Shown here in pieces: positions 25,583 through 34,800 of a DNA stretch of 64,000 nt; the stretch's first letter is position 1, and every line of letters begins with the position of its first letter. Location of the stretch: positions 1 through 64,000 of the forward strand of contig CALANV010000004.1 of the NCBI GenBank assembly GCA_937926175.1, written 5' to 3'. Made by a program: the position numbers and the translations under genes. The notes below the pieces were generated by a model, which saw only the letters and a program-made list of their open reading frames with translations, did not search any database and was not told where the DNA came from. This DNA comes from an uncultured Rhodospirillales bacterium (lineage in GTDB: Bacteria > Pseudomonadota > Alphaproteobacteria > CACIAM-22H2).

Positions 25583-27016
25583 ATGGAAGCATTGGATCTC
25601 GTGATCCGGGGCGGCACGGTGGCGACGGCGGCCGACGTATTCCGCGCCGATGTCGGGGTAAGGGCGGGACGCATCGTCGCATTGGCTCAGGATCTGCCGC
25701 GGGGCCGGGAGGAGATCGATGCCACCGGCAAGCTGGTGCTTCCTGGCGGCGTCGATGCCCACTGCCATTTCGATCAGCCGATGACCGATGGCTCGGTAAT
25801 GGCCGACGATTTCCTCACCGGTACGCGTTCCGCCGCCTGCGGCGGGACGACCACCGTGATCCCGTTCGCCTGTCAGCAGAAGGGCCGGTCGCTTCGTGCC
25901 GCGGTGCATGACTATCACGCCCGGGCCGAGGGTAAGGCGGTCATCGACTATGCGTTTCACCTCATCGTGTCGGATCCGACCGAACAGGTGCTGGGCCAGG
26001 AGCTGCCCGCCCTCATTCGCGACGGGTACACGTCGTTCAAGATCTATATGACCTATGACGACCTCAAGCTGAACGACCGCCAGATCCTGGACGTCCTGGC
26101 GCTCGCGCGGCGCGAAGGGGCCATGGTCATGGTCCACGCCGAGAACACGGACTGCATCGGCTGGCTTACAGACCGGCTTCTGCTCGCCAGTCATACCGAA
26201 CCCCGATTCCATGCAGCGTCGCGCCCGGCGATCGTCGAGCGCGAGGCGACCCATCGTGCCATTTCATTGGCCGAACTCGTCGACGTGCCGATTCTCATCG
26301 TTCACGTGTCGAGTCGCGAGGCGGTGGAGCAGATCCGCTGGGCACAGGGGCGGGGCCTGCGCATCTACGCGGAGACCTGCCCGCAATATCTGGTCCTGAC
26401 GGAGGACGACCTCGCCAAGCCCGGATTCGAAGGGGCAAAATGCATCTGCAGCCCACCGCCGCGGGACAAGGCCAACCAGACGGCGATCTGGGACGGACTC
26501 GCTGGCGGCGTCTTTCAGGTCTTTTCGTCCGACCACGCGCCGTTCCGCTATGCCGATCCGAAGGGCAAGATGGTTCGCGGCCGCGACGCGGCGTTCCCTT
26601 ATGTGCCCAACGGCGTACCCGGGGTGGAGACCCGCCTGCCGATTCTCTATTCCGAGGGCGTCGCCAAGGGCCGCATCTCCCTGTCGCGCTTCGTCGCCCT
26701 CACTGCGACCAATCCGGCCAAGATCTATGGGCTTTATCCGATGAAAGGCACGATTGCGGTCGGATCGGATGCGGATCTCGTCATCTTCGATCCCGCGCGG
26801 CGGGTGCGCATTACGAATGATGGGCTTCATCACGCCGCCGATTACACGCCCTACGAGGGGCTCGAAGTCACCGGCTGGCCGGCGATCACGGTGTCGCGCG
26901 GCGAGATCGTCTGGGCGGACGGCAAGTTCACGGGGACCCCGGGGCGCGGATGCTTCCTGCCCTGTCGCCTGCCCGACGCCGCACGTCCCAAGAGCGTGGC
27001 TGCGGCGCCGGTTTGA
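25583..27016 (+). CDS. hydA: D-hydantoinase / dihydropyrimidinase
   Basis: A 477-residue cyclic amidohydrolase opening 5-substituted hydantoins or dihydropyrimidines to N-carbamoyl amino acids. The binuclear metal site is complete: H60 and H62 (DAHCHFDQP), carboxylated lysine K153 (SFKIYMTYDD), H185 (VHAENTD), H241 (IVHVSS), D317 (SSDHAPF). The C-terminal LVIFDPARRVRITNDGLHHAADYTPYEG segment is typical of dihydropyrimidinases. It follows the arylmalonate-decarboxylase-like gene and precedes a TRAP importer, giving a five-gene plus-strand unit. The matching N-carbamoylase at 40362 is frameshifted. Confidence 0.94.
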   Translation: MEALDLVIRGGTVATAADVFRADVGVRAGRIVALAQDLPRGREEIDATGKLVLPGGVDAHCHFDQPMTDGSVMADDFLTGTRSAACGGTTTVIPFACQQKGRSLRAAVHDYHARAEGKAVIDYAFHLIVSDPTEQVLGQELPALIRDGYTSFKIYMTYDDLKLNDRQILDVLALARREGAMVMVHAENTDCIGWLTDRLLLASHTEPRFHAASRPAIVEREATHRAISLAELVDVPILIVHVSSREAVEQIRWAQGRGLRIYAETCPQYLVLTEDDLAKPGFEGAKCICSPPPRDKANQTAIWDGLAGGVFQVFSSDHAPFRYADPKGKMVRGRDAAFPYVPNGVPGVETRLPILYSEGVAKGRISLSRFVALTATNPAKIYGLYPMKGTIAVGSDADLVIFDPARRVRITNDGLHHAADYTPYEGLEVTGWPAITVSRGEIVWADGKFTGTPGRGCFLPCRLPDAARPKSVAAAPV

Positions 27017-27048
27017 TGATGCGGTTCCATATGGAAGGAGTGGGAAGC

Positions 27049-28107
27049 ATGAGGTGGCAGGGTATCAAGGCGGGTGCGGCCATTCTGTGTCTGCTGGGGA
27101 GCGACGCGGCAATCTCGCTCGCGGCCGCGGAAGTCCCGATGCGCGTCGCAGGTAACTTTTCAGCCAATCGCAAGCACGTCGAAGAAGTGGAGCGTCCGTT
27201 CTTCGATTCGCTCGCACGGAGTACAGGCGTCGACATACGCGTCAACTACAACCCGATGGATGTCGTCGGCGTCCAGGCGCAGGACGCACTCCGCCTCATC
27301 CGGTCAGGGGCATTCGACATCATGTCGGTCCAGATCGGCCAGGCTTCCCGGGACGACCCCTTCTTCGAAGGGATCGACCTGATCGGCGTATCGACCGACA
27401 TGGCGCAGTTGCGCAAAGCCGTGGATGCGTACCGCGATGCGTTCGACAAGCGCCTGCAGGCGAAGTTCAACGCCAAGGTTCTCACGCTCTGGCCGTTCGG
27501 ACCTCAGGTCTTCTACTGCAACACCGAAATCAAGAGTCTCGACGACCTGAAAGGACTCAAGGTTCGCAGCTTCACGCCGTCCATGGCGGCGCTCATCCAG
27601 CACCTGGGCGCGACGCCCGTGACCCTGCAGTTCAGCGAGGTCTACCCGGCGCTGCAGCGCGGCGTCGCCAATTGCGGCGTGACGTCGCCGACCTCGGGCA
27701 ATTCGGGCAAATGGCCGGAAGTCACGACGCATTTCCTGCCGCTTTCCGTCTCCGGATCGGTTCAGGGGCATTTCGTCAATCTCGATCACTGGAAGAAGTA
27801 TTCGCCGGCCGACCAGAAGAAGCTCGAGGCTGCGTTCAGAACGCTTGAGGACCGTATGTGGGCCCTGGCCGAAAGCGCGAACGCGGACGCGACCAACTGC
27901 AATGTCGGCCGTGAACCCTGCAAGGAGAACATCAAGTACAATATGACGCTGGTCGAGGTCAGTCCGGAGGACGCCGCCAAGGTCAAGGCGGCCGTGACGG
28001 CGGTCGTTCTGCCCTTGTGGAAACAGGCCTGCAACCGCGTCGACCCGACCTGCACCCGGACCTGGAACGAAACGGTCGGCAAGGTCGCCGGCCTGTGGAT
28101 CGATTGA
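27049..28107 (+). CDS. dctP: TRAP transporter solute-binding protein (DctP)
   Basis: A 352-residue periplasmic protein, started at ATG 27049, 7 bases after GAAGGAG. The signal peptide ends near ISLAAAEV. The DctP pattern includes FGPQVFYCNTEIKSLDDLKGLKVRSFTPSMAALIQHLGATPV, where the conserved arginine (KVRSF) binds the substrate carboxylate. An unusual C-terminal part carries several cysteines (NCNVGREPCKEN, QACNRVDPTC) that may form disulfides. TRAP binding proteins capture carboxylates, so the substrate may be a carboxylated ureide or an N-carbamoyl acid (inference). Confidence 0.9.
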   Translation: MRWQGIKAGAAILCLLGSDAAISLAAAEVPMRVAGNFSANRKHVEEVERPFFDSLARSTGVDIRVNYNPMDVVGVQAQDALRLIRSGAFDIMSVQIGQASRDDPFFEGIDLIGVSTDMAQLRKAVDAYRDAFDKRLQAKFNAKVLTLWPFGPQVFYCNTEIKSLDDLKGLKVRSFTPSMAALIQHLGATPVTLQFSEVYPALQRGVANCGVTSPTSGNSGKWPEVTTHFLPLSVSGSVQGHFVNLDHWKKYSPADQKKLEAAFRTLEDRMWALAESANADATNCNVGREPCKENIKYNMTLVEVSPEDAAKVKAAVTAVVLPLWKQACNRVDPTCTRTWNETVGKVAGLWID

Positions 28108-28115
28108 CGCCGTAG

Positions 28116-28144
28116 CCGAAGGGCGCCTCACCGGCGCCCTTCGG
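28116..28144 (+). terminator. intercistronic hairpin between dctP and dctQ
   Basis: A perfect 12-bp stem CCGAAGGGCGCC / GGCGCCCTTCGG with a 5-base loop and no T-run. It is more likely an mRNA-stabilising or attenuating hairpin than a full terminator. Such hairpins after binding-protein genes often give more binding protein than permease. Confidence 0.6.
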
Positions 28145-28161
28145 GTCGTCACTTCCTTTCG

Positions 28162-28764
28162 ATGCGTTGCATGTCCCGCGACATCCTGCGACGGCTTCCA
28201 TACGGACTTGCGCGCACGGGGGCGATCCTGTGCGGGTGGTGGTTGGCGATCTTCTCGCTGCTGACATGCGTCGAAATCGTTGGCCGAAAGCTTTTCGGAT
28301 TCACGCTGCACGGCATCGACGAGATCGGCGGGTATACCCTCGCCATAACCTGTGCGGTGGGATTCTCGTACGCCCTGGTCCAGCGTAGCCATACGCGCGT
28401 CGACATCCTGTTGACGCGTTTGCCGCCACACGTGGCTGCCGTCCTGAACGCCGGCAGCATGGTCGTGCTGAGCATCGTCGTCGTATTCACGACATGGCGC
28501 GGCTTCGTCGAGCTACGGGAGAGCATCGAGTTCATGAGCGTCGCGAACTCGCCGTTGCAGACGCCCATGTGGCTTCCGCAGGGCTTTTGGTTCGTAGGCC
28601 TGGTCCTGTTTGCGGCCATCGCCACGATCTTCGCCATCGACGGCATGCGCCTTCTCCTGGTCGACTGGCGTCGTGTGAATCAACGTTACGGGCCGCCGTC
28701 GCTGGACGAGGAGATCACGGCGGAACTGCGTGCCGCATCGAAGCACGGAGACCGACGCCCATGA
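28162..28764 (+). CDS. dctQ: TRAP transporter small permease (DctQ)
   Basis: A 200-residue membrane protein with four predicted helices in the DctQ layout. It has the conserved region EIVGRKLFGFTLHGIDEIGGYTLAITCAVGFSYALVQ, then HTRVDILLTRLP, and a C-terminal cytosolic tail. The start may be ATG 28162 or 28171; neither has a clear ribosome-binding site, so translation may depend on the upstream dctP message. The stop overlaps the dctM start by 4 bases. Confidence 0.9.
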   Translation: MRCMSRDILRRLPYGLARTGAILCGWWLAIFSLLTCVEIVGRKLFGFTLHGIDEIGGYTLAITCAVGFSYALVQRSHTRVDILLTRLPPHVAAVLNAGSMVVLSIVVVFTTWRGFVELRESIEFMSVANSPLQTPMWLPQGFWFVGLVLFAAIATIFAIDGMRLLLVDWRRVNQRYGPPSLDEEITAELRAASKHGDRRP

Positions 28765-30065
28765 TCGACGTCGGTGCCGCTGCCATCGGCTTCTGTCTGA
28801 TGCTGGCGCTGATGGCGCTCGGCCTGCACGTCGCCGTGGCCATGTTCGGGATCGGTCTGCTCGGCGCCGGCCTGTACCTGGGGTCTGCGATCGTCGATTC
28901 GGTAGGTACCCAGTTCTGGGGTGCGACCGACAGTTTCGTCCTGCTGGCCATTCCGCTTTTCGTGCTGCTCGGCGAGCTTCTCGTCCGGTGCGGCGCCACG
29001 GAGCGCATGTACAGGGCGTTGGCGGATTGGCTGAGTCCGCTGCCGGGCGGACTCTTGCATACGAATATCGGTGCCTCGGCGATGTTCGCGGCCGTATCGG
29101 GATCATCCGTGGCGACGGCGGCGACGATCGCGACCGTCGCGCTCCCTGCGTTTCGCGGGCGCGAGTATGATGTGCGGCTCGTCCTGGGTTCCGTGGCCGC
29201 AGGAGCGACGCTCGGAATCCTGATTCCGCCCAGCATCAACATGATCATATACGGGGCAATGACCAACACCTCGGTCGGGCGCCTCTACGCCGCCGGCGTC
29301 GTCCCGGGTCTCGTCCTCACGGCCCTGTTCATGCTGGCGATCGTGGTGGCGTGCCGGCTGCGCCCGTCCTTCGCCGGAAAGCGGGAGGCCGTGGCGCCGC
29401 TGGCCGAACGGGTCCGCCGCCTCGCCGATCTGCTCCCGCCGGTTCTCATCTTCGGCATGGTCATGGGCAGCATCTATCTGGGGTGGGCGACCCCCACCGA
29501 GTCAGCGGCCGTCGGGGTGATGATGGCGTTCGGGCTCACGGCGGCGTATCGCTCGCTCAGCATCCGGATGCTGCACGAGTGCTTCGTTGCGACCGTGAAC
29601 ATCACGGCGATGATCGGTTTCATCGTCGCCGCGGCGTTCTATCTGAACTTCGTGATCGGAATTCTGGGAATTCCCCAGGCCCTTGCGAAGTTCGTCGCGG
29701 AAATCGGCGCCACGCCTACGCAGATGATGTGGGCGCTCTTCCTGTTCTACGTCGTTCTCGGCTGCTTTCTCGAGACGCTGTCGATGATGATCGGAACGAT
29801 TCCGATCATCTTTCCGCTGGTCGTCGCGCTCGGCATCGACCCGGTATGGTTCGGGATATTTCTCGTCATCATGTGCGAGCTGGCCCTCATCACGCCGCCG
29901 GTCGGGATGAACCTGTATGTCGTCCAGGGTGTACGCCGGGAGGGTACGGTGACGGACGTGATCGTCGGGACATTGCCGTTCGTCCTGATGATGGTCCTGA
30001 TCACCGTGCTGTTGATCTATGTCCCCGATCTGACCCTTTGGCTGCCGGGCGTCTTCTTCGACTGA
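28761..30065 (+). CDS. dctM: TRAP transporter large permease (DctM)
   Basis: A 434-residue membrane protein with 11-12 helices and the DctM hallmarks SFVLLAIPLFVLLGELL, GASAMFAAVSGSSVATAATI, LGILIPPSINMIIYG, GWATPTESAAVGV and LALITPPVGMNLYVVQG. It catalyses sodium- or proton-driven import with DctP and DctQ. ATG 28761 overlaps the dctQ stop. Transcription ends against the convergent hyuB in the next 105 bases. Confidence 0.95.
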   Translation: MIDVGAAAIGFCLMLALMALGLHVAVAMFGIGLLGAGLYLGSAIVDSVGTQFWGATDSFVLLAIPLFVLLGELLVRCGATERMYRALADWLSPLPGGLLHTNIGASAMFAAVSGSSVATAATIATVALPAFRGREYDVRLVLGSVAAGATLGILIPPSINMIIYGAMTNTSVGRLYAAGVVPGLVLTALFMLAIVVACRLRPSFAGKREAVAPLAERVRRLADLLPPVLIFGMVMGSIYLGWATPTESAAVGVMMAFGLTAAYRSLSIRMLHECFVATVNITAMIGFIVAAAFYLNFVIGILGIPQALAKFVAEIGATPTQMMWALFLFYVVLGCFLETLSMMIGTIPIIFPLVVALGIDPVWFGIFLVIMCELALITPPVGMNLYVVQGVRREGTVTDVIVGTLPFVLMMVLITVLLIYVPDLTLWLPGVFFD

Positions 30066-30170
30066 CGCGCCGCGACGGGATACGGAGTGCCGGTCGCCTT
30101 GGACATTCCGCCATACGCAAGGATGGCGCAGGAGCCAGTCCGCATCGCTGCGGATACGTCCGCTACGGGG

Positions 30171-31967
30171 TCAGCCGCCTCGTGGCGCGGATCTCAATGC
30201 CGCGGTCGCAGCCATGTCGACCTCGTTCTGCGGCGTAATCACGACGCCGTAATCGGTGCGAGCCTGTTCGACGGTGATGTATCCGTCGAGAACATCGTCG
30301 AGGACCTTCTGCGGATCGCGCGTGAACGGGTCGCCGTAGCCGCCGCCACCCGGTCCGATGGCGACGAATCGGTCGCCGGCCCGTGCCGGCATGTGCGGAA
30401 GCTTCGAGGGCAACGCCACCGGCTGGCCGTCCTTCGGCTCGAAGATCAACGCCGCAGTCGTGCCGTCGCGGCCGCCGGCGAAGCCCCAGGGCCGGAAGCG
30501 GTGGCCTTCGCCTTCGACCGAGACGCCCCCGTCTGCCAGCATCGTGAAGCTGCGGATGGACCCGACACCGCCGCGCCAGGCGCCGGGCGCGGCCGTACCG
30601 TCCCGGAGCTCGTAGCGATCGACGCGCAACGGCAGATGGGATTCGATGTCTTCGATCGGGTTGTTGCGCGTGTTCGCATAGAGCGTGTCGACCGCGTCCA
30701 TGCCGTCCTTGCCATACCGGCCGCCGTAGCTGCCTTCGAATATCTCCATGTGCACCCAGTGGCGCTCGCCCTGCAGTCCGGAGAAGGCCATGACCTTGAG
30801 GTTGCCGATGCCGGCCGATACCTGTCGCGGCACGACCTGCGCCAGCGCCTTCATGACGGTGTCGGCGAGCTGGTTGCCGGGGCAGAACCGCGCGATGGTC
30901 GGCGCCGGGAAGATCGGATTGGCGAGGCAGCCTTTCGGCGCCACGATCCGGATCGGTCGCGTCAGGCCGCTGTTCTGCGGGATATGTCCGTAGATCGCGG
31001 AGTCGAGCAGGGCCGAGCGCAGCGTCAGCCAGATCGCACAGTCGACGGTCCCTTCGAAGGGCATGTTGATGGGGCGGTCGGGCACTTGCGGCGCGGTCCC
31101 GGTCAGATCGACGGTCATTTCGTCGCCGTCCACGATCAAAGTGACGACCAGCGGCAGTTCGCGTTTCGCGCGATCGTCGGAATCGAGGAAGCCGTCGATG
31201 TACCCGGTCGCGGTATAGCGGCCGTCTGGCAGACGCGCGATCGCTTCGCGCATCAGGCGCTCCGAATAGTCCATCAGCTCCTCGGCCGCGGCCTGCACGG
31301 TCTCGAGGCCGTAGCGGCGGATCAGGTCCAGATATCGTTCGGCGCCGATACGACATGCGGCGATCTGCGCCTCCATGTCGCCGACGACGAGATCTGGGGC
31401 ACGGATATTGGCGCGCAAGATCTGCCAAACCGGCTCGATCCGGCGGCCGGCCTCGTACACCTTGATGGCCTTGAACTGCAGCCCCTCGGCGTAGGCGTCG
31501 ATGGCGTTGACGATGCCGCAGCTGCCGGGGGTCAGCGCCCCGATGTCGAGGTGATGTGCGGTCGTGACCGAGTAGCCGACGATCCGGTCCTCGTGGAACA
31601 CGGGCACGCAGAACGCGACGTCAGGCCCGTGGCTGGCGCCGGCATAGGCGTCGTTGTGCATGATGACGTCGCCCGGCTGCAGCGTTTCACCACGCGCGGC
31701 GAGCGCCGCCAGGATGCCGCGCACGTATCCCGGAATCGGGCCCGACTGCAGGGGCGTCGACTGCACGGATTCGCAGAGCTGCCGACCCTGCGCATCGATG
31801 ATGGCGGCACCGAAATCCGCGGACTCGCGGATGATGCTGGAATAGGACATCCGCATCAGCTTGTAGCCCATCTCGACTGCAATGTTCTCGAGCGCGCCCT
31901 GGATGACGCTCGCCGTCACCGGGTCGATACGTCGTGCCGTTGCCGCGCGGGGCCAGACCATGCTCAT
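30171..31967 (-). CDS. hyuB: hydantoinase B / oxoprolinase subunit
   Basis: A 598-residue protein of the HyuB/OplAH C-terminal family: DPVTASVIQGALENIAVEMG, IRESADFGAAIIDAQGRQL, VIMHNDAYAGASHGPDVAF, VDLTGTAPQ, GGGGYGDPFTRDP. With HyuA it forms an ATP-dependent cyclic amidase (N-methylhydantoinase, 5-oxoprolinase or related carboxylase). It is the last gene of the minus-strand operon, and its start overlaps the hyuA stop (ATGA). The substrate cannot be assigned from sequence. Confidence 0.93.
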   Translation of the reverse strand: MSMVWPRAATARRIDPVTASVIQGALENIAVEMGYKLMRMSYSSIIRESADFGAAIIDAQGRQLCESVQSTPLQSGPIPGYVRGILAALAARGETLQPGDVIMHNDAYAGASHGPDVAFCVPVFHEDRIVGYSVTTAHHLDIGALTPGSCGIVNAIDAYAEGLQFKAIKVYEAGRRIEPVWQILRANIRAPDLVVGDMEAQIAACRIGAERYLDLIRRYGLETVQAAAEELMDYSERLMREAIARLPDGRYTATGYIDGFLDSDDRAKRELPLVVTLIVDGDEMTVDLTGTAPQVPDRPINMPFEGTVDCAIWLTLRSALLDSAIYGHIPQNSGLTRPIRIVAPKGCLANPIFPAPTIARFCPGNQLADTVMKALAQVVPRQVSAGIGNLKVMAFSGLQGERHWVHMEIFEGSYGGRYGKDGMDAVDTLYANTRNNPIEDIESHLPLRVDRYELRDGTAAPGAWRGGVGSIRSFTMLADGGVSVEGEGHRFRPWGFAGGRDGTTAALIFEPKDGQPVALPSKLPHMPARAGDRFVAIGPGGGGYGDPFTRDPQKVLDDVLDGYITVEQARTDYGVVITPQNEVDMAATAALRSAPRGG

Positions 31968-34042
31968 GCTGCGCCTCCCAAACGGATGAGAAGATTGCCG
32001 GCCGCGTCAAGAACGGCGGTGGCGCCGGGCGGCACGACCGTCGTGCTGTCCATTTGCAGTACGATGGCGGGGCCGGTGATCGGTGCACCGACCGGCAATG
32101 CGTCCCGCCGGTAGAAGGCGGTGGGCAGGGACTTCAGCTCGTCGTCGACGCGGAACACGCCGCGGCCTGTGCGGACGAGTGCCGCTTCGACCGAAGTGCC
32201 GGACGGCGTCGCCGGTTTGTCGATCTTCGGAATGGAACCGATGCCCGTGAGGCGGATATTGACGATCTCGATCCTGCCCTCCGGGAAGCGGTGACCGTAT
32301 TCCATCTCATGCTGGCGATGGAACGCCTCCCATATCGCCGCCAGTGAGGCCTCATCCAGATTACCCGCCGGAAATGCGACGCGAAGCTCGTATCCCTGGC
32401 CGACGTAGCGCAGGTCGCCGGCCCGCTCGAACCGGATCGTGCTGTCCGAAAGGCCGTCGGCGGCAAACTGGGCGCGCATGGCGCGTTCCATGGCAGCGAA
32501 ATCCGCGTTGAGCTTGGCGAGGTCGATCGCCCCCTCGACCTGGAACTCGGTCTTGATCGCGTCGTATCGCAGATCGGTGGTCAGAAGCCCGACGGCCGAC
32601 GTGATTCCCGGGTACGGCGGGACGATCACTTCGGGAATGCCGAGCATGGCAGCCACCTCGGCGCCATGCAGCGGGCCAGCGCCACCGAAGGCGACGAGTG
32701 TGTATTCCCGCGGGTCGATGCCCTTCTGTACGGTGCGCGAACGGATCGCGTTCGCCATGTTGGCATTCACGATGGTCAGAATGCCTTCCGCCGCTTCCAG
32801 CTCGGTCATGCCGAGCCGGGCGGCGAGCCCCGCGATCGCACGTCGCGCCGCGACTTCATCCAGGACCATGCCGCCGCCGAGGAAATTGTCCTTGTCGAGC
32901 CGTCCCAGAACGACGTTCGCGTCGGTCACGGTCGGCTCCGTTCCGCCGCGGCCATAGGCGGCGGGGCCGGGACGTGCGCCTGCACTGCGTGGCCCGACGC
33001 GGAAGGCGCCGCCGGCGTCGACATAGGCGATCGAGCCGCCGCCGGCGCCGATCGTGTGCACGTCGATCATCGGAACCAGCATCGGATAGCCGGCGATCCA
33101 CGTGTCGCGTGCCGTCGCCTCGCTGAAACGGCCGTCCGTAACGATGCCGATATCGGCGCTCGTGCCGCCGACATCGAAGGTGATCAGCTTGCGCCGTCCG
33201 GAAAGGGCGCCTGTCCAGGCGCCGCCGAGCACGCCGGCCGCCGGCCCGGAGAGTAGCGTCAATACCGGCCGTTCCGATACCATGGCCGCGGTGGCGACGC
33301 CGCCGTTGGAGCCCATGATCCGAAGATTGGCCTTCAGGTCCGCGGACCGGATCCGGGTTTCGAGGTTGCTTACATAGTCGCGGACCTTCGGGCCGACGAA
33401 GGCGTTCATCGCCGTCGTGGTGAAGCGCTCGAATTCGCGGAACTGCGGTGAAACCGAGGCGGAAGTGGTCACGAAAGCTTCGGGGAACTCCTCCTGAACG
33501 ATTTCACGGGCCCGCTCCTCGTGCGCGGGGTTGAGATACGAGAACAGGAAGCAGATCGAGACCGATTGGACGCCCTCCGCCTTGAGGGCACGCGCCGCGG
33601 CGCGGACCTGTTCTTCGTCCAGCGGCGTCAGCACGGCGCCCGTAGGCGGCACGCAGCGTTCGGAAACGGTCTTGCGATGGCGGCGACGCACCAGCGGACG
33701 GTCCTGCCAGGGGATCTCCTGCATGATGGAGTAGTTCTGGGGCCGCTGGTGCCGGCCGATATGGATGATGTCGCGATACCCGGCCGTCGTGATCATGCCG
33801 GTCGGCGAACCGTCGTACTCCAGCACGGCATTGGTGGCGATGGTCGTGCCGTGGAAAATGTAGTCGACCTTGTCCCGGGCGACGCCCTGCCGGTCGCACA
33901 GTTCGATCACCCCGCGGAGGATTCCTTGCGACGGATCGTCGGGCGTGGTCGGCACTTTGTGGGTCGCGGTGATGCCGCGACCGATATCGGTAAGAACGAG
34001 ATCAGTGAATGTGCCGCCGACATCGACGCCGATGAGAATCAT
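31964..34042 (-). CDS. hyuA: hydantoinase A / oxoprolinase subunit
   Basis: A 692-residue protein with an actin/acetate-kinase-like ATPase core: phosphate-1 motif IGVDVGGTFTDLVL at the N-terminus, DYIFHGTTIATNAVLEYDG, SNGGVATAAMV, TFDVGGTSADIG, GAGGGSIAYVD, ATP-binding GGAGPLHG. ATG 34042 is chosen because the DVGGTFTD motif starts six residues later and it overlaps the racemase stop by 4 bases. It acts with HyuB in ATP-dependent ring opening of a cyclic amide. Confidence 0.94.
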   Translation of the reverse strand: MILIGVDVGGTFTDLVLTDIGRGITATHKVPTTPDDPSQGILRGVIELCDRQGVARDKVDYIFHGTTIATNAVLEYDGSPTGMITTAGYRDIIHIGRHQRPQNYSIMQEIPWQDRPLVRRRHRKTVSERCVPPTGAVLTPLDEEQVRAAARALKAEGVQSVSICFLFSYLNPAHEERAREIVQEEFPEAFVTTSASVSPQFREFERFTTTAMNAFVGPKVRDYVSNLETRIRSADLKANLRIMGSNGGVATAAMVSERPVLTLLSGPAAGVLGGAWTGALSGRRKLITFDVGGTSADIGIVTDGRFSEATARDTWIAGYPMLVPMIDVHTIGAGGGSIAYVDAGGAFRVGPRSAGARPGPAAYGRGGTEPTVTDANVVLGRLDKDNFLGGGMVLDEVAARRAIAGLAARLGMTELEAAEGILTIVNANMANAIRSRTVQKGIDPREYTLVAFGGAGPLHGAEVAAMLGIPEVIVPPYPGITSAVGLLTTDLRYDAIKTEFQVEGAIDLAKLNADFAAMERAMRAQFAADGLSDSTIRFERAGDLRYVGQGYELRVAFPAGNLDEASLAAIWEAFHRQHEMEYGHRFPEGRIEIVNIRLTGIGSIPKIDKPATPSGTSVEAALVRTGRGVFRVDDELKSLPTAFYRRDALPVGAPITGPAIVLQMDSTTVVPPGATAVLDAAGNLLIRLGGAA

Positions 34043-34800
34043 GGAGCAACTTGCGCGAACCGGGTTGGAGAGGGGGCAAACGCGGCAGAACGCCCGCGAT
34101 AGGGCTTGGGCAGTGGCGCGGCATATCCGCCGACACGACTGGTCTTCAGGCCGAGGCCGACCAGGGATTCGGCTAGCTTGATCGCCGCGGCTACGCCGTC
34201 GATGACCGGAACGCCGGTCTCGCGCGTGAGCCAAGCCGCCAGATCCGCCATTCCGGCGCAGCCGAGAATCACGGCCTCCGCCCCATCCTCCGCCACGGCA
34301 CGCTCGACTTCCGTGCGGACCCGTTGCGCGGCGGCACCGCCGGTCTCTTCAAGCGCGAGAACGGGAATATCGGCCGCGCGCACGCGTCGGCATTGCCGCT
34401 CCAGGCCGTAGCGAAGGGCGAGGTGCTCGATCACCGGGATCGAGCGGGCGAGGGTCGTCACGACCGAGAACCGACCGGCGACCATGGGGGCGAGACGCAT
34501 GGCCGCCTCGCAAATGCCGATCACCGGGCCCGGCGCGATCGTCCGGGCCGCATCGAGGCCGGGATCGTCGAAGCAGGCGATGATCGTCGCGTCGACCCCC
34601 TGGTCCGCACCACGCCGCACCTCTTCCAGTAGACCGGGCAGGCAATGGGCTTCGTCATAGTAGCCTTCGATGCTGACCGGACCGTCCGCCGGATTGACGG
34701 CGATGATCGTCGTGCCCCGCGACGCGACCGCCCGCGCCGCCGCGGCGATCCGGTCGGTCATGCCGGACGTCGTATTGGGATTGACGACCAGGATCTTCAT
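34039..34800 (-). CDS. hyuE: hydantoin racemase (both catalytic cysteines present)
   Basis: A 253-residue Asp/Glu/hydantoin racemase-family enzyme that interconverts the D and L forms of 5-substituted hydantoins. The catalytic pair is present at the canonical positions, C76 (IIACFDDPG) and C181 (ILGCAGMAD). ATG 34800 overlaps the permease stop, and its own stop overlaps hyuA, so it is translationally coupled inside the seven-gene operon. It is the only intact two-cysteine member of three paralogues here. Confidence 0.92.
   Translation of the reverse strand: MKILVVNPNTTSGMTDRIAAAARAVASRGTTIIAVNPADGPVSIEGYYDEAHCLPGLLEEVRRGADQGVDATIIACFDDPGLDAARTIAPGPVIGICEAAMRLAPMVAGRFSVVTTLARSIPVIEHLALRYGLERQCRRVRAADIPVLALEETGGAAAQRVRTEVERAVAEDGAEAVILGCAGMADLAAWLTRETGVPVIDGVAAAIKLAESLVGLGLKTSRVGGYAAPLPKPYRGRSAAFAPSPTRFAQVAP

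Noticed and set aside
30087..32114. Long open frame on the plus strand opposite hyuB
   Set aside because: It is antisense to a clearly conserved gene, has no family motif, and its charged composition is typical of antisense reading of GC-rich DNA.
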